A DNA stretch of 40,092 nt from JABDDM01 sp038240295 (GTDB lineage Bacteria; Bacteroidota; Ignavibacteria; Palsa-1295). Positions 8,514 through 15,066 of this stretch are shown one piece after another. Location of the stretch: NCBI GenBank assembly GCA_038240295.1, contig JBBSDW010000007.1:1-40092 (forward strand). Reading direction: 5' to 3'. Numbering within the stretch: the first letter of the stretch is position 1; each line of letters begins with the position of its first letter. The position numbers and the translations under genes are program-made. A model generated the notes under the pieces. It made no database searches. It was not told where the DNA came from and saw only the letters and a program-made list of their open reading frames with translations.

Positions 8514-9405
8514 AGATTCGCATCCCGCTCGAAATGAAATGATTGATACCGCGTACCAACGAGAACGCAAGCTTGCGTATCGGGTTACTGGGGATCGCAA
8601 CACCCGGTGCGAGCACCCCAGCGTTTCGAAGTTTATCCATGAGCATATCGCCCTGATTCGTAACCGTAACCCCAGAGAAGCCCGCTTGTTGCAGGTATTT
8701 CGTCATTGTCTTGTTGGCGAAATAATAGAGATGGCCTTCGGGCATAAAATAGAACCAGTCGGCGCCGCGGAGCCTGCGTTCGGGCGAGTCGTAGTTACCG
8801 GTGGCCATAAAAAGAACGCCGCCGGGCTTGAGCCATTTTTGCACCGTCTTTAATGCCGAAAGCGGATGCGGCAGATGTTCGATGACTTCTCGCATCACGA
8901 TTACGTCCCAGGAGTTATCCGCAAAACTTGCATCTTCGATGGACTTCGTTTGGACGGGTATGCCCATGCTCCGAACAAAATCGGCCGCGTAGCTGCTGAG
9001 CTCGAGTCCCTCGCAATCGAAGCCATGTGCGCGCGCCTTATCAAGAAAGACGCCTGTGCCGCAACCGATCTCAAGCAGGCGCGGCTTGGTGTTGCTATTC
9101 GCTTTCAGCATCGATTGGATGCTCTCCAGGTCCCAATCGTTTAACGTGTAGTTCGATTTTGTTTTGCCATGTTCGTTGACATCGGCAACGTAGTTGACAC
9201 TTTCATCGAAGCCATGTCCCTGGAAATAATTGGCATCGTAGAGTTCACCGATCTTCGCGGGCTTGAGACGTGGGTTCGTATAGACCATGCCGCATTTGTT
9301 GCATTGCACGATCGAAAACCCGCGCTTGGTGTAGCGCGTTGTGGCATCATCGGCACCGCAGAGATCGCAGGGATGCGACTCGAAATCCTCAGGCTGAAAC
9401 GTCAT
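8500..9405 (-). CDS. Class I SAM-dependent methyltransferase with N-terminal zinc-ribbon
   Basis: A 301-residue protein if translation starts at the ATG 9403-9405; the longer open frame upstream lies over rsmI and has no family features. Residues 13-38 carry two CxxC pairs (C13, C16, C35, C38), as in small zinc ribbons found in front of many glycan or natural-product methyltransferases. The SAM-binding site is LLEIGCGTGVFLDKA (about residues 110-125), followed by an acidic loop and VIVMREVIEHLPHP, the usual post-motif for type 11 methyltransferases. The C-terminus is basic and hydrophobic. It sits 43 bp downstream of rsmI on the same strand, and its stop overlaps the start of the subtilase gene. 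The substrate is not evident; cell-surface polysaccharide methylation is a guess. Confidence 0.85.
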   Translation of the reverse strand: MTFQPEDFESHPCDLCGADDATTRYTKRGFSIVQCNKCGMVYTNPRLKPAKIGELYDANYFQGHGFDESVNYVADVNEHGKTKSNYTLNDWDLESIQSMLKANSNTKPRLLEIGCGTGVFLDKARAHGFDCEGLELSSYAADFVRSMGIPVQTKSIEDASFADNSWDVIVMREVIEHLPHPLSALKTVQKWLKPGGVLFMATGNYDSPERRLRGADWFYFMPEGHLYYFANKTMTKYLQQAGFSGVTVTNQGDMLMDKLRNAGVLAPGVAIPSNPIRKLAFSLVRGINHFISSGMRIYAVK

Positions 9406-9448
9406 GAAAGCGAATTGAATGTGTATGATTTGGGCAGGCTTGGAGCGA

Positions 9449-10186
9449 TCATTCGGAATCGCCCGGCCCGTTCTCCTCCGGCAAATCGCCCGGCGCATCG
9501 CTTGTGGTAGCGCCTTTTCCTTCGAGAATGACCACGCATTCTCCCTTGACGGATTCGGGAAAACGCTGCTCGATCGCGAGAGCAACTTCTCCGAGCGAGC
9601 CACGATGGAATTCCTCGTAGTGTTTCGTCAGTTCGCGCGCAACCGCGACCTTTCTCGAAGTCCCGCAAGCTGTCTTAAGTTCTTCGAGCAGTCGCTTGAT
9701 CCGATGCGGAGATTCATAGATGACGATCGTCCGGGTTTCTTCGGCAATGGCTGCGATCCGCTTCTTGCGGCCTTTCTTTAACGGAAGAAAGCCTTCGAAG
9801 ACAAAGCGCGAAGTATCCAGGCCGCTCGCAGAGAGTCCGGCGATCGCCGCACATGCGCCCGGCACCGGCACGACATCGACGCCATTCATGATCGCTTCGC
9901 GAACAATGGCCCATGCAGGGTCGGAAATTCCTGGCGTGCCGGCGTCTGTTACTACGGCGATCGTAGCACCCGTTCGGAGATCTTCGGCCAGTTCCGAGGC
10001 TCGCGAGCGCTCGTTGTGCGAGTGATAACTGATCAATCGCCGGGGACGGATTCCGTGGCGTTCAAAGAGAATACGGGCGTGTCTCGTATCTTCGCATGCG
10101 ACGATATCTGCTTCCTGCAATATCCGAATTGCGCGAAGCGAGATATCTTCGAGATTTCCGATAGGGGTTGCGACCAAAAAAAGCAC
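9449..10186 (-). CDS. rsmI: 16S rRNA (cytidine1402-2'-O)-methyltransferase RsmI
   Basis: RsmI methylates the 2'-O of C1402 in the decoding centre of 16S rRNA. The 245-residue protein shows the family's tetrapyrrole-methylase fold motifs: VATPIGNLEDIS at the N-terminus, ACEDTRHARILFERHGI near residue 35, SYHSHNE, VTDAGTPGISDPA near residue 80, and VPVPGACAAIAGLSASG near 110. The FEGFLPLKKGRK and YESPHRIKRLLEEL blocks follow. The last about 20 residues are an acidic, low-complexity tail. The start is a GTG at 10184-10186; the protein then begins exactly where homologs do. It is divergent from the plus-strand operon at 10376. Confidence 0.95.
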   Translation of the reverse strand: MLFLVATPIGNLEDISLRAIRILQEADIVACEDTRHARILFERHGIRPRRLISYHSHNERSRASELAEDLRTGATIAVVTDAGTPGISDPAWAIVREAIMNGVDVVPVPGACAAIAGLSASGLDTSRFVFEGFLPLKKGRKKRIAAIAEETRTIVIYESPHRIKRLLEELKTACGTSRKVAVARELTKHYEEFHRGSLGEVALAIEQRFPESVKGECVVILEGKGATTSDAPGDLPEENGPGDSE

Positions 10187-10375
10187 AGAAGATATTGATC
10201 AGGATGGGGAATTGTGGAGAAAGAAAGTTCGTAATTCTCCAGAGTGAGCCGCCGTTCGGCCCATCCTTTGAACATCATTTCCCCACAGGAAATCCCGAAC
10301 CCCGAATTATCAATGGTTGCAAAGGGACAACCCTCGATGAACCGACATTGGATCCGTAACGTCAGGTAAGCTTCG

Positions 10376-11536
10376 TTGTCATCTGTTACACGCATCATAG
10401 GACCTGATTTCCTGGACCCCGAGTCGAAGGAAGCTTTTGAGCGTATCGCCGAAACGATCCGGCAATACACCGTGCATTCCCGCGAAACTGTCGTACTCGC
10501 TCGCAACCCGCTGAGCGTTCCGCATGACCACATAGCTTTGCTCTGGTCGCGAGGCGCCGCAATCATTTTTTTGATGCATCGCGGGGGGCGCATTATTGGC
10601 GGAAAGAGCGAAAGCTGGACCGAAACATCCACCGAAGGCATCGTCCATGCCGAGCGGCGGTTTGAAAATCCGATCGACCTTGCCGCCAAAGGATGTCTAC
10701 AATTAGTCGATTTTCTCAACGCGTTTCATCGCGAGCATCCTGCGACCTTGTTTTCGAACGAGGCACTACCTTCAGCACAATCGCACTGGGATAGCATCGG
10801 CTCTTACCTGAAGTCGATCGCGCTTTTTACCCGTCCCGTAACGCAGCTTGAGGTCAGCGAATCCGTAAGCGACCCTTCGTTCATCGCGACGACGCTTGAA
10901 CACGTGACGAGCAGGACGATCTTTCACCTGCCGAACCTTCTTCGCATCACCGATGCGAACGATCAGATCTTCGACACCCAGGAATTACAGTTGATCTCGA
11001 ACGGTCTGAGCCGCGAAGCAGACCGTAACAGCGGCGAGCGCGAAACACTCGTCAATGAGGCGACAACGCTTATTCGCGTGCGGCGCACATTGCAGCGCCG
11101 CAGAGGACTTTTATTGTCGATCATTCTCATTGTTCTGACGGTCATTACGGTCACGATCGTTCTCCTGATGAGCAAGCCGCAACGAAGAGCTCTTATCGTT
11201 GGGCCAACCCCGCACGACAGCGTCGCCCAACTGAACCAGCCAAAGCCCGAGCGTAAGTCAACGGTGGTCATCGATCTTCAGCAACCGGCCCAACTGTTTG
11301 TTGCGGCCGAGAAATTCGATTCGCGTTCGGCGCTTGACAACGCCATTGCCAATGGCGACGGGATACGTTTGTATCCGAGCACCGAACATGTGCTGACGCT
11401 CGATAGCAGTCAGTTCGGCAAAGGAGTCTACGGCTATTTCAAAGTTGACAATCAGTGGCGGAAGGGAAAGTTGTTGCAGACCTTCAACGTGCTGGATACT
11501 TTTAGGATCGATAATTTTTTAGCGCAGCTTCCCTAA
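10376..11536 (+). CDS. Single-pass membrane protein with degenerate NERD-like N-terminal domain
   Basis: Unrecognised 386-residue protein, first of three co-oriented genes. The start is a TTG preceded by CAGGTAAG; an upstream in-frame ATG at 10337 is cut off by a stop. Residues about 15-120 follow the order of a NERD nuclease-related domain: an acidic helix, then D51-H-I, then a strand at 61-68, G71-R-I, W81, and N98-P99. In NERD proteins the strand carries the catalytic E-x-K; aligned by the flanking glycines those positions are F65 and M67 here, and the glutamine after N-P is leucine. A transmembrane helix spans residues 245-265 after a basic stretch (RVRRTLQRRRG), so the NERD-like part should be cytoplasmic and the last 120 residues outside. 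The fold match is from memory of the consensus and needs a profile search. Confidence 0.7.
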   Translation: MSSVTRIIGPDFLDPESKEAFERIAETIRQYTVHSRETVVLARNPLSVPHDHIALLWSRGAAIIFLMHRGGRIIGGKSESWTETSTEGIVHAERRFENPIDLAAKGCLQLVDFLNAFHREHPATLFSNEALPSAQSHWDSIGSYLKSIALFTRPVTQLEVSESVSDPSFIATTLEHVTSRTIFHLPNLLRITDANDQIFDTQELQLISNGLSREADRNSGERETLVNEATTLIRVRRTLQRRRGLLLSIILIVLTVITVTIVLLMSKPQRRALIVGPTPHDSVAQLNQPKPERKSTVVIDLQQPAQLFVAAEKFDSRSALDNAIANGDGIRLYPSTEHVLTLDSSQFGKGVYGYFKVDNQWRKGKLLQTFNVLDTFRIDNFLAQLP

Positions 11537-11570
11537 CAGAGTGTTCTACGTTGCATCAGGAGGATCAGTC

Positions 11571-12257
11571 ATGAAAGAAAACAGTAAGAGACGAGGCGCA
11601 TCGTGGAAGATCGCGCTGCTTGTCGTTTGCGGATTTATGGTCTCGTGTGCCGGTCCGCGGGAGCATACACGCTTGATTTTCAGCCGATATGGAGATAGCC
11701 TTCGCGTTGCGCTCGATCCGAGCCATAGTGCGAACTGGTCGCCGAACGAAGATTCTGTCGTCGTCCGTTGCACAGAGTGTTATCAGAATAGGAGCATGGT
11801 TACACTCCGATTCCAGGATCACAGCAGCGCATTCCTTAGTTCCGACGTGTCGCCAATCATGACGTTCAACGTCTATCACGAACAGAAGCTCGACACGAGC
11901 TACACGATGAATGCGGAGAACTTTATCGATCGGGATCCGGCGACCGAGAGCCCGATGCCGCGCCATCAAACGACGCCTGTTCATCGTCAAGTAATCCGAA
12001 CGCAGCCGGACGAAAGTAAGAAGACTCCAGTGGTAGATACGAAGACCGCAGTGGTTGCGAAAAAAGCAACGATGCTTCGGATCATCGCAAAAGAGGGCGT
12101 TGCCGTGTATAAGGATAAGTCGAAACGAGAAGTGATCAAGATCCTTGCGCAGGGCGCAACGCTGCCGTACCTGGCAAGGGAGGGCGACCTTTATTCTGTC
12201 GTCATCGACGATGTCGAAGGATTTGTGGAAGCGGGCGCGGTGGAAGTCGCTCCATGA
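11571..12257 (+). CDS. Lipoprotein with CxxC motif and C-terminal SH3-like domain
   Basis: The ATG at 11571 is chosen over an upstream frame start because of the AGGAGG Shine-Dalgarno at 11559-11564. The 228-residue product has a lipoprotein signal (KIALLVVCGFMVSC, lipidated Cys26). A CxxC pair (RCTECYQN) sits near residue 70 in a beta-rich domain, followed by a threonine/proline/lysine-rich linker and a C-terminal domain of about 60 residues (MLRIIAKEGVAVYKDKSKRE, then YLAREGDLYSVVIDDVEGFV) that resembles a bacterial SH3 domain. It lies 34 bp after the membrane protein gene and its stop overlaps the next start by 4 bp (ATGA). The next gene appears to be a diverged paralog. Function unknown; cell-envelope location is well supported. 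Confidence 0.75.
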   Translation: MKENSKRRGASWKIALLVVCGFMVSCAGPREHTRLIFSRYGDSLRVALDPSHSANWSPNEDSVVVRCTECYQNRSMVTLRFQDHSSAFLSSDVSPIMTFNVYHEQKLDTSYTMNAENFIDRDPATESPMPRHQTTPVHRQVIRTQPDESKKTPVVDTKTAVVAKKATMLRIIAKEGVAVYKDKSKREVIKILAQGATLPYLAREGDLYSVVIDDVEGFVEAGAVEVAP

Positions 12258-12826
12258 ACGGACGGCTCTTCGTTTGGTTATTGATCTTCGCAGCGTCCGT
12301 AACAGGATGCGGCAGGAGCGCAAGCTTTTTCCGGATCACCGATCCGCATTGGAAGGCTGATTCGATCGAATTTTCGTTACGCCAAACCGACTCGGTTGCC
12401 GGTCGCGAACACCCGCAGTCATTAGATGTCAGTTGTCTCAATTGCAATCTGGTCGAAGCTTCGACCGAGGTGATCGTCGATTCTACCGGCAATGCTCGAG
12501 TCAACATTCCAGAAGCGAACTATCTCCTCAGTGCGCTCTTGCACATTAGCGGTCGGGGAATCGATACTGTTCTGCAACTCAAACAGCGTTCAATCAAGGA
12601 AGCAGAAAACTTCTACAAACTTTCGCATCCATTGATCGGTCGAATTCTTGTCACGCAGTTCTCTATCCTATACGCCGACTCCGCCATGTCCCAGATCGCG
12701 ACCCACGCCGAAAAAGGAGACGAGCTTAATCTTTTTGGTGAAAACGATCTACTCTTTTTCGCCCATCACCCGCTATTCCCGGCACCCGTCTATCTTCCAA
12801 AAACGAGCGGCGTCAGACTCTACTGA
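12254..12826 (+). CDS. Lipoprotein, apparent paralog of the preceding gene
   Basis: A 190-residue lipoprotein: MNGRLFVWLLIFAASVTGC with lipidated Cys19. A CxxC pair (VSCLNCNLVE) occupies the same relative place as RCTECYQN in the preceding protein and is followed by a similar strand pattern (STEVIVDSTG). The C-terminal 45 residues (ATHAEKGDELNLFGENDLLF, then VYLPKTSGVRLY) can be laid over the SH3-like end of its neighbour. The long Thr/Pro linker of the neighbour is missing. It overlaps the previous gene by 4 bp, so the two are probably translated together. A repeat with a strong hairpin begins 20 bp after the stop. No enzyme motif is visible; function unknown. Confidence 0.72.
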   Translation: MNGRLFVWLLIFAASVTGCGRSASFFRITDPHWKADSIEFSLRQTDSVAGREHPQSLDVSCLNCNLVEASTEVIVDSTGNARVNIPEANYLLSALLHISGRGIDTVLQLKQRSIKEAENFYKLSHPLIGRILVTQFSILYADSAMSQIATHAEKGDELNLFGENDLLFFAHHPLFPAPVYLPKTSGVRLY

Positions 12827-12846
12827 TAAAAATTCCTTTTCAAAGT

Positions 12847-12906
12847 CCCTCGCCCATTTCCCCAAAAATGGGAGAGGGATTTAGGGAGAGGGTGGTGGGG
12901 CAAGTA
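12847..12906 (+). repeat. Repeat C, copy 1, with hairpin
   Basis: The left part folds into a long hairpin: CCCTC-CCCATTT (12847-12859) pairs with AAATGGG-GAGGG (12866-12878), with one opposed G/A. The right part, 12867-12906, is 40 bp that match 13291-13330 with a single difference. Located 20 bp after the lipoprotein operon, it could slow transcription, but there is no T-run. Confidence 0.85.
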
Positions 12907-12940
12907 AACTATTCTTCCAACGAAGCACACCGATTGGGAT

Positions 12941-13026
12941 GTCATCCTGAATGAGCTTTAGCGAAGTGAAAGATCTTATGGAATGGTGGCGCGGTCGTGC
13001 CACCTTGTGAAGGGAATTGGATCGTG
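12941..13026 (+). repeat. Repeat D, copy 1
   Basis: Begins gtcatcctgaatgag and continues through AATGGTGGCGCGGTCG to GGAATTGGATCGTG. It matches 13145-13231 along its full length with scattered differences and one indel. Confidence 0.85.
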
Positions 13027-13046
13027 TTAGAAGCCAGCATTCCGTG

Positions 13047-13101
13047 AGATCCTTCACTCCGCATTCATCGCCAGAGCGATGAATGCTTCACTCAGGATGA
13101 C
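13047..13101 (-). repeat. Repeat D-type element in inverted orientation with 10-bp hairpin
   Basis: On the minus strand it starts GTCATCCTGAGTGAAG and ends GAGTGAAGGATCT, the same ends as repeat D. The centre is different: a perfect hairpin, 13061-13070 (GCATTCATCG) with 13077-13086 (CGATGAATGC) around a 6-base loop. Confidence 0.8.
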
Positions 13102-13144
13102 GTGTTTTGAGAGTGTTGTTCAGACGAGATAGTTTTTGTACGAC

Positions 13145-13231
13145 GTCATCCTGAATGAGTTTTAGCGAAGTGAAGGATCTAATGGAATGGTGGCGCGGTC
13201 GCGTCCACTTTGCGAAGAGAATTGGATCGTG
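13145..13231 (+). repeat. Repeat D, copy 2
   Basis: A second direct copy of 12941-13026, 204 bp downstream of it. The spacing between copies is filled by the inverted D-type element. Confidence 0.85.
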
Positions 13232-13276
13232 CTGGATGAGATTTTATTAAAATAAAAAGCCCGTTAAGTCCCGCTT

Positions 13277-13330
13277 CCATTCGCCTGACGAATGGGAGAG
13301 GGATTTAGGGTGAGGGTGGTGGGGCAAGTA
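13277..13330 (+). repeat. Repeat C, copy 2, with hairpin
   Basis: CCATTCG (13277-13283) pairs perfectly with CGAATGG (13289-13295). From 13291 to 13330 the sequence matches 12867-12906 at 39 of 40 positions. The stem sequence differs from copy 1, but pairing is kept. Confidence 0.85.
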
Positions 13331-13439
13331 TGAAGTTTGAATTATGAAGTATGACGGCTTTCTGTCGATTTCGCGCAGATGCGTGGATGTATTTCCCTGC
13401 TATCGCGGTTCTTCAAAGTAGCATTTGCTAAACCTCTTC

Positions 13440-14726
13440 ATGGACCGCAGAACATTTTTAACTATGAGCCTTGCATCGCCCGTTGCCGCAACGTTGCTGA
13501 AAAATCAGTTGAACGTACGACCCTCTACTTTGCGCGAAACTGCCATGCCCGAAACCGTGGCTTCGACGAAAATACTTGCGACTGATGAGGCATACTGGAG
13601 CACCATCCGCGATCAATTTCCGATCACGCGGGAGTTGATCTACATGAACAACGGCACGATGGGTCCGAGTCCGCGCGAAGTCACCGAGCGCGTAACGAAG
13701 CGCATCGAGCATGTCGATTCGACCGGCGACTATGGCGGCGATTACGAAGGCATACGTAAAGCCATCGGCTCCGTGATCGGCGCAAACGGCGATGAGATCG
13801 CATACACGCATAATGTAAGCGAAGCAATTTCGATCGTTGCTTCAGGCGTCGAACTGAAAGCGGGCGATGAAGTAATCCTGACCGATCAGGAACATGCGGG
13901 CAACGCGGTGCCATGGCTCGCACGTGCGAAGCGGGACGGTATCGTCGTGAAATTTGTGACACTTGCGCCCGACGATGCAACGATACTCGATCGCGTTAGC
14001 GACCTAATCACTTCTCGCACAAGAGTGATCGCGGTGCCACATGTAACCTGTACGACGGGGCAGGTGCTGCCGATCAAGGCGATCTCAAAGCTTGCGCACG
14101 CAAAAAATATCTGGGTCATGGCCGATGGGGCTCATCCACCTGGAATGATGCAAACCAATGTGAAAGATCTTGGCGTCGATGCCTACGCGAGTTGCGGACA
14201 TAAGTGGCTTTGCGGGCCAAAGGGGATCGGCTTCCTTTATATCAAGCCGGGCTTCATGGATCATGTGATCCCAACCTGGTGCGGTGCGGAGTCCGATAAA
14301 TACTGGGGATACGATGGAAAGCTCGATTTTCTTCCGACCGCCTCACGCTACGATTTCGCAACCCAGAACTTCGCGCTCTACGACGGCCTGCAAGCCGCGA
14401 TCGAGTTCATGTCGAAGATCGGATTCGATAAGATCGAAGCACGCATCAAGCACCTGACAAGCTACATGCGCGCCGAACTCACACGCGCTGCCGGCGATAA
14501 ATTTCATTACCTGACACCAGCGACTTCGGTGACGGGGCTCACGACGATAAAGCTTGCGAATATGAAGTGCGGCGACTTTTGGGAGACGATGGTCTCGAAG
14601 TACAAGATCCGCACCCGCGTTGTCCATGAATCGAATCTCGACGCCAATCGACTAAGCCTGCACATCTATTCTTCGATGAGCGATGTCGATCAGTTCATTG
14701 AGGCGATAAAGAGTGTGCTTGCTTAA
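13440..14726 (+). CDS. Tat-exported class V aminotransferase (cysteine desulfurase / isopenicillin N epimerase-like fold)
   Basis: A 428-residue PLP-dependent enzyme. The ATG at 13440 starts a twin-arginine signal, MDRRTFLTMSLASPVAATLL, so I prefer it over the ATG at 13425. After the signal come the family's motifs: YMNNGTMGPSPREV at the start of the fold, the PLP-contacting THNVSEAISIVASG, DQEHAGN, ADGAHPPG with the cofactor-binding aspartate, and the Schiff-base lysine in SCGHKWLCGPKGIGFLY. The C-terminal domain ends in a regular NRLSLHIYSS block with the substrate-carboxylate arginine. The active-site cysteine loop of true cysteine desulfurases is absent, so an epimerase, lyase or aminotransferase acting on an amino acid is more likely. 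Export in folded, PLP-loaded form is implied by the Tat signal. It stands alone between repeat clusters. Confidence 0.85.
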   Translation: MDRRTFLTMSLASPVAATLLKNQLNVRPSTLRETAMPETVASTKILATDEAYWSTIRDQFPITRELIYMNNGTMGPSPREVTERVTKRIEHVDSTGDYGGDYEGIRKAIGSVIGANGDEIAYTHNVSEAISIVASGVELKAGDEVILTDQEHAGNAVPWLARAKRDGIVVKFVTLAPDDATILDRVSDLITSRTRVIAVPHVTCTTGQVLPIKAISKLAHAKNIWVMADGAHPPGMMQTNVKDLGVDAYASCGHKWLCGPKGIGFLYIKPGFMDHVIPTWCGAESDKYWGYDGKLDFLPTASRYDFATQNFALYDGLQAAIEFMSKIGFDKIEARIKHLTSYMRAELTRAAGDKFHYLTPATSVTGLTTIKLANMKCGDFWETMVSKYKIRTRVVHESNLDANRLSLHIYSSMSDVDQFIEAIKSVLA

Positions 14727-14756
14727 ACGGCTTCCCTTTCGGACGGGCGTGTGCCA

Positions 14757-14810
14757 AATCTCGACCGTGTGCCACGAAGGGCCTCCTTCGTGACCCGCAC
14801 CCGTTCCCAA
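14757..14810. repeat. Dispersed repeat A, copy 3
   Basis: This matches the copies at 3633 and 3918; similarity to the first extends on to about 14840 through AAATCTTTCC. It contains a perfect hairpin CACGAAG (14773-14779) with CTTCGTG (14786-14792) around a 6-base loop. Confidence 0.85.
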
Positions 14811-14930
14811 ATCTTTCCGTGCTTGAGAAAGAGTCGGGATCGCAAAGCAGGCGATTCACAACACACAGTTAAGGTTGAGTTGGATCCCAGAGAGGACTGA
14901 TAGTCCATGATCGTGTGCTATCTTTCGGCT

Positions 14931-15010
14931 TGTCATTCCCGCGAAGGCGGGAATCCACGATTGGGCCGCCTGAATGCAGGGGATGGATTCCCGCCTACCC
15001 GGGAATGACA
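14931..15010. repeat. Repeat F: 27-bp inverted repeat pair
   Basis: 14931-14957 (starting TGTCATTCCCGCGAAGGCGG) and the reverse complement of 14984-15010 agree at 24 of 27 positions, with 26 bases between the arms. Each arm also contains a smaller CCCGC/GCGGG palindrome. Confidence 0.85.
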
Positions 15011-15066
15011 GAATGTGATCGCGTACAATCCATCGATCGTCACTACTGCCTTCCGGGATTGACAAC

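Larger units (their letters stand above)
12827..13439. other. Intergenic region holding a cluster of hairpin repeats
   Basis: No gene is supported in these 613 bp. From left to right the region holds repeat C copy 1 (12847-12906), repeat D copy 1 (12941-13026), an inverted D-type element with a 10-bp hairpin (13047-13101), repeat D copy 2 (13145-13231) and repeat C copy 2 (13277-13330). The order C-D-Dinv-D-C is roughly symmetrical. The remaining 100 bp before the aminotransferase gene shows no clear promoter. Confidence 0.75.
14727..15066. other. Intergenic region with repeat A copy 3 and repeat F
   Basis: No gene is supported in these 340 bp. The region contains the third copy of repeat A (14757-14810) and a 27-bp inverted repeat pair (14931-14957 with 14984-15010). 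I see no clear promoter for the helicase gene. Confidence 0.65.

Noticed and set aside
10033..10719. 228-codon minus-strand open frame spanning the divergent promoter region
   Set aside because: It crosses the rsmI start and lies antisense to the operon gene; no domain.
11565..12323. 252-codon minus-strand open frame
   Set aside because: Antisense to two lipoprotein genes that have lipoboxes, overlapping starts and a Shine-Dalgarno.
12847..12878. Rho-independent terminator after the lipoprotein operon
   Set aside because: The hairpin is strong, but no T-run follows; it belongs to repeat C.
12847..13330. CRISPR array
   Set aside because: Repeats are few, differ in length and orientation, and have unequal spacers; no cas gene is nearby.
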